The notes below the pieces were generated by a model. It had not been told where the DNA came from and made no database searches. It saw only the letters and a program-made list of their open reading frames with translations. From Pycnopodia helianthoides (taxonomy: Eukaryota; Echinodermata; Asteroidea; Forcipulatida; Asteriidae), in contig CM063243.1 of the NCBI GenBank assembly GCA_032158295.1, forward strand, positions 12,926,931 to 12,990,930: DNA of 64,000 nt, written 5' to 3'. The stretch's first letter is position 1. Every line of letters starts with the position of its first letter. Made by a program: the position numbers and the translations under genes. This document shows positions 21,893 through 33,800 of this stretch, piece after piece.

Positions 21893-21990
21893 GGCACACA
21901 CAAGTGTCATGACCGGGATTCACACTCTGCTGCTAACGACACCAGTGACCAGGGTCCGGTGAACTAGACCACTCGGCCACGACACGCCAC
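21893..21990 (-). mobile_element. tRNA-derived SINE, 5' head (split by LINE)
   Basis: Minus strand: GTGGCCGAGTGGTCTAGTTC (A box) and GTGTGAATCCCGGTCATGAC (B box), a Leu/Ser-tRNA-like head. Joins to 18618-18345 once the LINE is removed. Confidence 0.85.
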
Positions 21991-22242
21991 AAGTGCTACT
22001 GTGCTACAACTTGTGCTAGTGCTACTGGCATAATACCCCAACCACAGGGTGTCAAAACCCGAACCAAAAACCAAAACTACAAGATTGAGATCGAGACCAA
22101 TACTGAGACCTCAACGGGTTGAGCCTGAATCCAAAATATTGTCAAGGGGAAAACAGGCAATCTGTGAAAATGTATCGTTATTAACTAGGTCTAACGTTAG
22201 GATACCACAAATATAAATTGGTTACAAACATCATCAACTTAC

Positions 22243-22390
22243 AGTTTCTCGTATTTACTATTTTTCCCAGAAGAACGCAAATCTCTGATTAAAATAGAGA
22301 ATGTTCCGATCCTCTCAGTCTCATCATCACTGATCTATCCGTGTGAAATTGTCATGAGCTGAATGACTTGCCGATGTACACAATCAATCG
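22243..22390 (-). other. Possible non-coding first exon of the coiled-coil gene
   Basis: The start exon has an acceptor just upstream of its ATG. On the minus strand a strong donor, GAAACT|GTAAGTTG, sits at 22242, with a CCAAT box and GC-rich patch (CCAATAGGTGGCGC) near 22390-22403. The intron of 4 kb would contain the LINE. The 5' end is a guess. Confidence 0.35.
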
Positions 22391-22806
22391 CGCCACCTAT
22401 TGGCAAGTTTTAGCCAGGTTATCGGTAATTAATACCTTTCTGCTCGTCGCAGTCTAAAATGTCGCGTATTTATTTGTTTTAACATAAGTATTTTGACCCC
22501 AAAAAATTATTTGCCTGTCTGTCAAAGTACATAATCTAATCACTTAATTTTTGAGCTTAATTTAAAGGTTGTTCTGCCCTTTAATTTAAAGTAGGCCTAC
22601 CTTTTTCTGGATCCTATTCCATTGGAAACGATGGTAATAATCTGCAGAATCCTAAGAAGGCCCGGGTATCTCGAATCCATCCAATTAGTTCCACTTAAAA
22701 CTCCAGTTGGGTCCCATTAAAAATATCAATGTGGGATTCAAACAAATTTTTTTTACAAAAGAGAAATGAAAAAAATATAAAGTAACACAAAACAGTTCAA
22801 AATTCC

Positions 22807-22968
22807 TGGGCCGAATTCACAGAGCTAAGATTAATCTTAACTGGGAATCAATCTTTATTGCTTAGCAAAAGTGTAATGTCATAATACAAATCACTATGAT
22901 TACACTGAAAACTCAACTTAAGGTGAATCTTATTGCTTTGTAAAACCATAGGTAAAACTGAGCCCTGG
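22807..22968. mobile_element. MITE-like element, second copy of the 13736 family
   Basis: Opposite orientation to the 13736 copy: GGGCCGAATTCACAGAGCTA, ATACAAATCACTATGATTAC, AACTCAACTTAAGGTGAATC. Lies just beyond the probable legumain 3' end. Confidence 0.8.
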
Positions 22969-23245
22969 CCTGCTAAAAAAAAAGACACAGAAAGATTCCG
23001 GCCGAGAGGACCCTCAAGCACAAGCTGGGCCTTATCACTTATCAGTGGAAGGCTTCCTGATGCACACACTTACCCCGAATGACCGATTCTCATTTAATAG
23101 CAAAATAGAACAAAAATTAAGGATTTCACATGGGTAATGTAACCAAGCATTTTCTAAATCATCCCCACACTTTTGAATACTGTCTACAATGTAAGAAAAC
23201 GCTTGACAATGAAATGTGGTTTCCACAAACATCAACTCATTTAAT

Positions 23246-23251
23246 TTTATT
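23246..23251 (-). terminator. Possible polyadenylation signal for legumain
   Basis: AATAAA on the minus strand about 1.6 kb past the legumain stop. No cleavage site can be confirmed from sequence. Confidence 0.3.
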
Positions 23252-24831
23252 CAAAAATGTCATCAATACATAGATCAAACTTTTTTTCACACTTTCAGAT
23301 CAAACTGAATTGTGTAATGAATTGCCTCGTATAAAAAAATAATAATAAACATCATTGCGGCTAACAACAATTTGATAAAGACATTCTAAAACAAAAAGCC
23401 AACTGGTGAAAGTGAAACTGATTGCAACACAAGTAGATACTTAAGAAACACAAGTTAGTAGAACCCCCCCCCCCCCGAAAAAACATATATATACTAATAA
23501 TGATAATAATAAATTATATATAAAAACAAATAAATAAATAAAATGTTTAGCAGAACCAGGGTGTCAGCAAAAAACTTTATAATGTTAGTGATCGGTTCTG
23601 TTCCCTTTTTTGCTCAAATTTCCAACCTAATTTATACTGCTCTTAATGCCATTCATTCAATGATACAAATTAAAGCCAATTGGTAAACATGCAAATATGT
23701 GAGTACTGATTACAACAATTATAATTAAACACACAAAAAGAAATGAGCGGAAGAAAAATATCTCAAGTTCTAAAAGTTACATTAAATGCTTAAAAGTTTC
23801 AAAAAAGGTTGGAATGTGTATCGGACAGGATAGTTCTCATATGGCTTTTCAAATCACGCATTAAGAATTACATATTGTTCTTTGAATCAATAACTGTAGT
23901 AAATTTACAACACCCTTCTCCTCTTAAAAACAAATAATAGCAAACTCTGGGACAAGAAAACTTAACCTAGCTACGACCCAACTCCAATAACTAAACAGGT
24001 TAGTACTTTAATTGTTTTAAATTTTAGTTTAACAAAAAAATCCAACCCACGATTAAATCACATTTTTACACACCACATCAGCATTTAAAAAAGGATGGTA
24101 TCAAGTTGATCAGACCATTTACGAATTGAAAACAAGTAAGTAACTGTAACTTTACTTGATCTAATAACTGTCAAAGTATTCATCTGTCATACAAAAATAC
24201 TAATACAAAAATAACATTATTCTGCTTGGCGCTCGCAATGTTTTTTGAATAACATAACCTGACTGTTCGAGTCCATTTTCAAAAGCTGATGAAGGGCACT
24301 TGGTTAAAATATTTGTATACACTTTTGAATGTTTCTTGAACATAGGAATGAATGTACTCTTCTAAAAAATAATAACGATGTAGCATCCCTGTACCATGCC
24401 CCTAAATATTAATGGTATTTAATTCAACTAAAAGATGCAAGTTCAACAACCTGTTTACAGTGTTGTATAAACTGACAAATTCTCAATTGCATGTAATTCA
24501 ATATAGGTATGTTCAAAAGCAAAACAACAATAGCTACATAATGACAGATAGATGTTGGGGGCAGACTCCAATAGTTTACAGCATGGGTACTTCACCACTG
24601 ATATTTTGGTAGGATCTTCAGAGAAGTTTGAAATAAGGGTTGAAAAAAAAAAGTGATTCGTAACAAAAGTGTCAAATTCAATATTTATCAACAATAAAAC
24701 AGGTGGACTTAAAGTAATAAAAAAAGGCTTATGATCTTTCAGATCAAAAGTGTCTTTGGTGTCAATGAAAACAGCTCATTCACTCGGTTACAGCCAGAGC
24801 TGGAAGTCACAGATCATGGATGTCTAGGCTT
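23252..24831 (-). other. Probable legumain 3' UTR
   Basis: AT-rich sequence lacking coding-like ORFs and lacking recognisable transposon copies, between the legumain stop and a candidate AATAAA. A C15 run lies near 23465. Confidence 0.45.
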
Positions 24832-24865
24832 TTACTTGCAGTACTTATCAAGAGATGACAGAACC
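24832..24865 (-). CDS. LGMN: Legumain last coding exon
   Basis: Only 34 coding bases: completes Met-419, then [10 protein letters not shown] and TAA. A Cys near the C-terminus is expected in the family. Acceptor AATCAG after a T-rich tract. Short terminal exons are easy to misplace, but frame and the Cys agree. Confidence 0.8.
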
Positions 24866-27800
24866 CTGATTGTAAAAAAATGAAAAGAGAATGATCTTAG
24901 TTTGGTGGTAGCCAGGAAGCAAAATAAAGATTCACATTCAAAAAACGATAATGATAAAAATAACAACACTAAATAATAATCAAAGTACTTATAAAGCATT
25001 CTTTATGCAAAAAGGTATCAAAAAGCTTTACAATAAAAAAAGCATTGAATAAACAAATAAGGGGGGAACAAGCAAACAAACAAACAAACAAACAAACAAG
25101 AAACAAACAGCCTAAGAGAAAAAATAAGTTTGGATAAGATGAGTTTTGAGCAATTTTTTAATTCAGGTGAAATATTAAAACAGTGTTTTTTGTAGTGGAT
25201 TTCTACTGTGGGACATCTGTGTTGTTACGAATGTAATAACACTGAGGCTGGTAGGAAAAACAATGGACTGTCCCCTTTTTACACAATTTAATATTTTGCC
25301 AACATTTGGCCGTCCATGCCAACCAGCAAGGTTTTTTTTATCAACAATGGAAAGGGCTGTACTAAGCATATGCATTTATCGTCCAACATCAGTTTATGGC
25401 AAAATGCTGTATCACTAGTGTTGTAATACATTATAACTCGAATAGAGAGGTTCTATGCTAAACCCAGTAAGGACACCCAGGATAATTTTAGCCCCACACA
25501 ACATTCAAGTTGGCTTTCTCTACCATTCACCTCTGTGGACCCCCAGTTCGAATCCTGCATCGGCCTGCAACCTGGCATGTGGATTGGGTTTCAGTCCCTA
25601 CCTGAGTGCGTGGGTTTTGCCCAGATGTTTTTTTCCCACATCTAAAACTGATAAGTTCTTTGATATCTTTTCTTCACAGGCATTTTAAGGCCTACAGGTT
25701 TCTGTGGTAATTATTACCGCACAACTGTGACCGTTCAAACTCAAGCACTATTTTCAGAGATCCGGCACTTTTGCTCTGACAATGACTTCCAGTATTTTAT
25801 TTTATCAATATGAACTACCTCACTAAACTCCAGTGGGGAAGCCATTCAAAACACAACAAAAGCTTTCTTTCAATGTGTAGGTCTATACAGAAATAAACAA
25901 AGGTGAGTGAAGTTAAAGAGAAGGAATGGAAACTTACATATCTGTAGACACCTCTACTTGCTCACACAGATTAGCTAGGACGTACATCAGGGAGAGGGCA
26001 TAGTCATTCTAATAATTAAAACATAAAAAACAGCATTTATATAGCATCCTTGGTGCGCTTTGACAATCTTAAAAAGGTTCAAAAGCTATTAAAGCTAAAC
26101 ATAGAGAATCAAAAACAAGTATGATTCATTGAGAAGCAAGTTCATTATCACATAACATCAGTCCATATTAGTTATTACCTGGGCCTGGAATTTGTCATCT
26201 TTGAGAGGGCAAAAACATTTACATTTTGCAAAGGGCACTTCCATTGGGAAATCTTAAAGTCTATGGAAAACTTTTGAAGGGGGCACCAAGGCCATAACGG
26301 CAAAAGCAGACATGTCCTCCGTGTTATTTCAGGACTAATTATCTCAAGCACACTTGTCTACATAACCTCCTGCTTCGCTAACCACTTTGAGACACTGCAG
26401 AACATTGTTTGAGTCAAGACAATATTGAAACAGTGAAACACAAAATAATAGATAATGAGCCACACTGACCTCCTTGAATGGGAAACATCTGTCTGAGAAG
26501 TAACGAACAGACGTCTTGTAGCAGTCCCAGTCCGTAACCTGAACACCTTGTCTGGACATCACCTTGTCTATGACGTCTCCATTGTCATTAAGGAGTGTGG
26601 CGACAGTAGACTGTAGCACCGACATCATTTTTTGTTGAGCCTAAGGATTTGAGCAATTACAATTGAAGCTGTTTACTCATCTGCCCTTTTTTATTATGGA
26701 GCTGAGGAATTCTCAACAGTTCCTTGACAGAATTTGAGCCCCTTGATTCAGAAAAGGCATGAAGAGTTTTATATGCCAAAACGTAGTAACCAAATTTGTT
26801 CTTGTTTTCTGGTTTTAAAAAAATGCCAAAGATCCCTGTTAAATGCACTGCAGTACTGCAGTAATTCTCAAGATTGGGAACACAAGCAACTTAAAATTCT
26901 TGACATTTGAAACAAAATCCCTTAGAAACCGTACAACTTCAAATTAAGTGTTATGGCAGGCCTTCAACTTCCCTCTTGAAGGGGCCTGGAAACTTTCCTC
27001 TGGTAGGGGGCACGTCTATGAGTTAATTCTCAGTCTAGGACAGTGAGATGCTTCCAGAAAAAAAGCCTATTGTCAAACTGAGGTGTGATTGCAGTGGCGC
27101 TGTTGCCTCCAAGTTGCCTGGGGTGCATTTTGGTGACCCCGCCCAGAAGCATGTTTGAGCTTTGGTCATTGGTTAAGCATTTTCGCGTGTTCAGTCGCGA
27201 TGATGCAGCTGTTTTAACAAAAACTGTAACAGAGTTGTTGGCTCGGTTAGGCTTGGTTTCAAGATGGTGGATTTTACACACAAAAAACAATGTCAATGAA
27301 AAAAAAAATTAAATGGTAAGACTTTGAAGTATACCAGTCCAATAATGTTGATAAAATGATGAAGACTAAGTTCCATTACATAAACAATATAAAGGCTGTA
27401 TATTTTGAGAACATTATTTTTCAAGAGCTGCGCTACCCAACAAACTGTTTATGGTTACCACCCCATTTATGCGTAGCTCTCAGAAAATTGTTTTGGTGAA
27501 TGAATTTTACGTCAGAAACTTGTTTCTGTTTAGGGTCGCCGAAACATGCCCTTGTAAAAAATGCCTTGCGTGAAAAGGCCATTGCAGGTATTAAGTCTTT
27601 ATTTTTTTTACAACAGTGTAGTGTAGTTTACTTCTCTTCTTACCTGTCCAAGTTGAACTATTTTCTGGAGAATTTCGTTGCGTTGGCGTGGATCTTTGGC
27701 TGCCATTAACCGATGATGTAAGATTGCCATGGGCACCTCCGGACTTGGGACTGCACCTAACTGCACAAGCAATAAATGTTCAAACAAAATAATTCTATTA

Positions 27801-30800
27801 AATACCATTTATCAGGATCTACGTGCAAAAAATATAAATCAGGAGAAAAAAATTCTTCTCCCCAATTGTAAATTACAAACTGACACTCAATGTAAAACCC
27901 AAGGGCATTTAAAAAAAAAATTGAAAAAAATGCAAACATGTTTGTTTTATGCCTTTCTGTCAAAGATTTAAATTTCCAATTAACTTTCCGTAATATGATG
28001 AACAATTAAAACCAAGATTTTTTTTCAGAATACATTACACAATGCGAACCTCTACCACATCTGTTACTCATTTAAACTCCTTGCTGCGGGGAAGCTATCA
28101 TGATGAGTTACAATCTACAAGGAATCTTAGCAAGGACTGGACAACTGACAGAGGAACATTCATGAGGCCATTATACAAATTCTTTTACTAGTTTTATTTT
28201 ACTACAATTGATTTCACTGCCAGGGCAGATTTTGAGCAAGATACATGAATAAATACAAAAAAAATAATCTTGACATCTGATCAGTATTCTGCTTTCTGAA
28301 CACCTACCGGCTCATCTGCAAGGTCAACGGCCTGAACATCGTTGAACTGTGACCCAGATCCCTGGTACTGTCCAAGGGTATCTTTGTCAATGGACATATC
28401 TCCATATTTTTCAACATGACTCGTGTTGGTTTCTCTTCTGATGACTTTGAATTGCTTCAGAAGGGTTTCGCTGTTGAAATTTGCCTGTAACATAAAAGGG
28501 ACAATATTCCAATCTAACTTTCTTGTATAACTTAATGTCTAATAACTTAGCAAGTCATGCATGGCTTTTAAAGTGTTTTGTTAAAAGTTTTCAAAACGAT
28601 TAGTTTCCTTTCAAAGTGATGTCATCTCTCAGATACCTCTCCTTACTCCTTTCTTTCTTGTCTTCTAATTTGTGTAATTGAATGTTGCAAGACTATCCTT
28701 TCACTTCACCCTCACGGAAACCCCTTCCCATGGAGTTTTAAAGAACTGGGCCCAATTTCATAAAAATAAGCACAAAATGTAGCTAAGCTCAACAACATTT
28801 TGCATATCAGAATAAAGTTACCAGCCAAAATACAATGCCAAATGTACCATCTGCGCTGGTATCCTGCTTAATTTTACTTACCAGAAAAATGTTCAGCAAT
28901 ATTTTCTGCTTATACTGCTCTATAAATATGGGCCCTGTAGTTTAACACATACAAGCCCCCCCACAAAAAAAAATCAAATCCCATCTCAGGACAATTTAAG
29001 ATACCTTATCCGAGTCCTCCATCCATCTTACACTGTACACATCCCCAAGATAAGTATTCAGATTGTCATCAAAGTAGCAAGCATACGAGGATTCATCAGG
29101 TGCAGCTGCCGTGGTCACATAGAGGTCCTTGATTGTGAAGTTGTTAAACATAGAACCAGACTCACAAGCCTCTAAATAGAACACAAACTACAGGAAAAAT
29201 AGGAGAGGAAAGTTATGAAACTGAAGGAATACTTGACTCTTTGAACGGTGGGAATACAATCTAATAAGGTTCCAGTAACACCATGCACGTGTACATGAAG
29301 TATTTCCCTATGCGTTGTGGTGTAAGAACTCAGTACTACAAAAACTCGGGTCTTCTTAAGAAACTTTGAAAAACTCAATGCTTATGTTAAATATACTACT
29401 GCAGAAGAGTTGTCAAATGTCAAAGGGTGTTTCTTGTTGAAAAATCTGCTAAATTTTTCAAAACAAAGTTTAGATTTATTAAATGATTTCACTGTCCACA
29501 CTGTCAATTCATGAATTAAAAGTACTACATCGGATCATCAAAATCTGAGCTTAAACTAAGGTATGTTAAAATTCCATTTACAAGTGTTGATCTGTACAGG
29601 GCGGTTGGAAACATGTTTTCAAGAGAACTGGAAAGAAAAGGTTTCAGGGAATTAGAGAAGAGAATGCAAACAATGACATGTAACAGCAATCCCATTTGCT
29701 GAAAAACCCCAACAACCAACCACCCCCCCCCAAAAAAAACCCAAAACTAAAACTAAATATACATATCTACATATCTTGAGGTTTTTAAATTCCATTCTAG
29801 TCTTACCTTCTTGAACTTGTTCTTTTTTGACATGTTCTCCAGTGCATGTTTGAGGTCTTTCTCCATGAGCTACAAAAACAAAGACACCATTCATTGGTTA
29901 AAAAGATACAGAGGCAGAAAGCTAAATCATTTCTATTACATTCGCCACTTCTACCAAAGTCTTATTGATACTTTTAGTCTGTTGTTGAGGTAGAATGTCC
30001 AAGTACATGTATTGGCATGCATGCTTTGAAAAATATTGTTTAGAGTTAGCTCTGTTTATTCCTTATTCATGTGATGAGGCATAGATGAAGCTTAGATGAA
30101 CTATTAGGCCATGTTCGAATAGGTGGCTACGGCTGGAGTCATCATGCGTTGAAGAAGAGGACGTCTTTTGCAATACCCTTAGCAACAGTCAAAACTGTAG
30201 CTGTAGCCGCCAATTCATATACGACCTTATCATTAACATGTAATCGAGTCTTGCAAACTCTACATCCAGTTTGTCAGCATTTTTATTGCTAAGGATCCTT
30301 CATAGTGGAAAAGAACATTGGACTCAAGCTCTGGTGTTTCTGATCAGCAGAGTGAGGGTTCAAGTCTAGGCCTTGACATTTGTGTCCTTAAGAGAGAAAC
30401 TTAACTATTATTGCTGCGTCCTTCGAACGGGACGTTAAGATGTTGGTCCCTTGTGTTGTGTAATGCACGCAAATGAACCCAGTGCACTTATCATAAAGAG
30501 AAGGGGTTCGCCAGGTGTTCCTGGTTTGATTGGCTGGATATTGCATCGTAGCACCCTGTACACCAATACATGGTACTGTAAAGGAATAGGTCTCATATTT
30601 CAAAGCGTAGCACAGCATACCTTGCAGGAAAAAAATACTGAGTGTTTTGAGACGCCCATTAGGTGTGGTAAAGGGCTATATAAAAATTCAGTATATTAAA
30701 GTTTATTGACGAACCCATGGACATGGACTCTGAATGAATAGGTTACACACTAACTCATGCCAAACCTCACTGGTTAGGTTAGGTTAAGTTATATCAGTGC

Positions 30801-33800
30801 TCACTCTATCAAAACAAAACTAGCAGATAGACTTTTACAGGATTAGAGTTTAGTTACCTCTGATGATGGGAAAGCAATGAGGTCTGTGGCTCCGTGATCA
30901 GAGAAGTAGACAAAAACATTGTCGTTGGGTCCACTGCAGTTGAAAAAAACAACAACATGATTAAATGAAAGATTAAATGTCACTGTCAGAAAGCTAACAA
31001 TAGAATGCTGAATTTGTTCTCAAACCTTTCTATGACCTTGCCACTGCCAATGCCTGCCATCCCTTGCTTATCTCCCTGCAGGATCTTAAGAAAGTTCTCT
31101 GGCGTCACATCCTAAGAAAATAGAACACATTATTTTGATTAATTTTTTCCACAAGCGTTTCTGCATTTAAGGTGAGGTGAGAAGACGAGTGCAAACAAAG
31201 ACATTTGAAAACAGGCACTACAAAATATTGTTAAGTATTATTGAGTAATCAGGGCTAGAATTTGGGGGGAAAACCCACAAGATTGGGCTTGTAGCTCAAA
31301 ATATTTACTGGACCGGAATTTTCAGTACAAGACCAGAATTGAAGTGAGAAGAAAAAATGCCAACACAGGTTAATAATTGAACTGTTTGAATTTGAAAAAG
31401 CGCTAAGAGAAGATTTATCTCATTTGTGTATTAGGGGTAAATAGTCTTTGATAATCAACAGAATTGTGTTTATCAGACTGAAAGTCAACATTTGAACACA
31501 AACACAAGACTGCTGGACTTGTCTGGACATGAGTTTACTGGCCCGATGCTAAAATCACTGGCCTGGGGCCAGCAGTCCAGTATAAAAATCGAGCCCTGAG
31601 TAATGTGATCACAGCCCTGTAAAAGGCCTTGATTTTTCTATTAAGAAGATTTTTACAATGATATTATCATTAAACGAGTTAGTCAATTTTGAAACACTAG
31701 AAAACATTTTTGTCAGTATTACTCTTTTACTGATTGCATATAGACAAAATTGGTCTTTCGTAAAGAGCTTTGAAAGTGATGTTGCCGAGCGGTCTAGTTC
31801 TGGTGCTGTCAGAATGTGGGTTCGCATGCTGGTCATGGCATTTGGATACTTATGCATGGCGCTTAAATCAATAATTGCTTTGTCCTTGGGTGGGCCATAA
31901 CATCATAGGTCCCACGCGGTGTGTGTGCACAGAAAAAGAACCGGCTTGCCGGTTGATTCTGTCACGGTCTGGCAGCAAAATACACCACCTCAAGTTGTAT
32001 CCCTAACAAATCAGGTTGGGGATCAGGTTGGCTCAGTGGTTTCTTTCCCCGCCTTCCACCTCTGTGGTCCCCAGTTCGAACCCCACTTCAGACTGGAGCC
32101 TTGCATGTGGATTGGGTTTTCTCCCGAATCTAAAAACTGAACATTTTTTTCTTGTTTCTTATTCATTCTGCTATTGGCACTAAATGTGCTGCTGGAGTGT
32201 AATCAAATGAATGAATGACCCAATCAATAAAAAATGCTTAGGGTGAGACATCTATGTTGCTGATACAATGAGACAAAAAAAACTAATGTCTACCATTCTG
32301 AAAAACCATTCTTACCTCCCCAATGTAATCTTTAAGCACACCACCATATACATCAGATCCATTAGGGTGGTTGATAATAACACCTGGCATTTTATTGCTG
32401 TAAACAAAGCAGATTAATCAATTCAAAAAAGTCATTAAGTGTTTCAGCTTTAAAAACCTTTCAAAATCGTATATGAAACTGAAAATGAGGAAAAATTAGT
32501 TGTGAACAAAATCATTTGTTCACTTGTGATGTGTATGTACACTTTTAAAGCGATTTTTGACAGGGACTAGCCAAACGATTAATATTTATAGAGTCTTAAT
32601 AATAAAAAGTTGGATCTTCCGATACCCTTCTTGGACCAACTTTTCATAGGCCCTCATTTTCAAACAGTTTCAAACTAATCTTAAAAATCTTTAATGTCTA
32701 TAAAGTGTATGGCATTTTGCACTGAAAAACTGGTGAAGTTCTTTTTTAAAAAACCTCTGAACTCAAATGATATTCATAGTATGCAGATGATGCTTGTATC
32801 ACATCAATTCTGTCCCCCCAAAACATGACTCAGCAGAGATTGATGATGTTATTTGCTTGTGTTCAATCCTGTTGGTAGGTCATTACGTACGACGCAGGCA
32901 TACGCATCTACATGCTGTATGCTTAAACTTTTTGCTACTTTCAGCTCCAAAGCTGCATGTTAGTGTGTAATTTTACATCAAACACCCTTTGTTCAAAGGC
33001 AAGTCTTGTGACAAAAACTTATCATTCTGAGAAGACCTGAAGCCTTTGAAGAATATGAAAATGCCAAGTCCAATTACTAAACTTTTCTTGCATAAATCCT
33101 CACATGCATTTCCTACTGGTTTCTGGTATTCATTAGAACCAGTTTGTCTGAAGTGGGCGTGGCTTACAGTGGAATTACACCACACTTATGAACAGATAAC
33201 CCCATGTAACTAAATTTCCCCACTTCTTCAATCTATGTTGTGGTGCTGTGTTGCTGTAAGTAAGCTTTTCTGAATGGTTCGTTATTATTATGAAAAGGCA
33301 AGAGTGTGAGTGGAGATGACCCTGATGTAAAAAAAACACTCACTCTGGATTGTTAGCAATGTCATCATACATCATCACCACTATGTGGTCATCAGGAATG
33401 CCGTGCTTGTGCAGAATCTGGTAGGAGTGACAAACATCAGCCTGTAAATTAAGAATACCAAATATTAGACATAGTCACTGAGATTCATCAAATTTTTAAA
33501 AACTCATTTACATTGCATTCCCATTTTGTGATGGTATCCCACTTTTTTGAGCCTGCAAACTTCTCTTTACCAAACATGATTATGACATGATGGTTAAAAT
33601 TTTTTGCTTAAGGCAATGCAAAGTTTCATAGGTATCATAAAGGGTACACGGACATGATTCTGTCGTGAAAGAGTTGCTCATGATGTGCATTCGGTTGTTA
33701 ACAAAAAGGACTGCAAACCAAACCCCAAAACTAACTCCTGGGCCCAATTTCTTGGCACTGCTTACTGTTAGCAAAAAGTCTGCATTTACGGTAACAGAAA

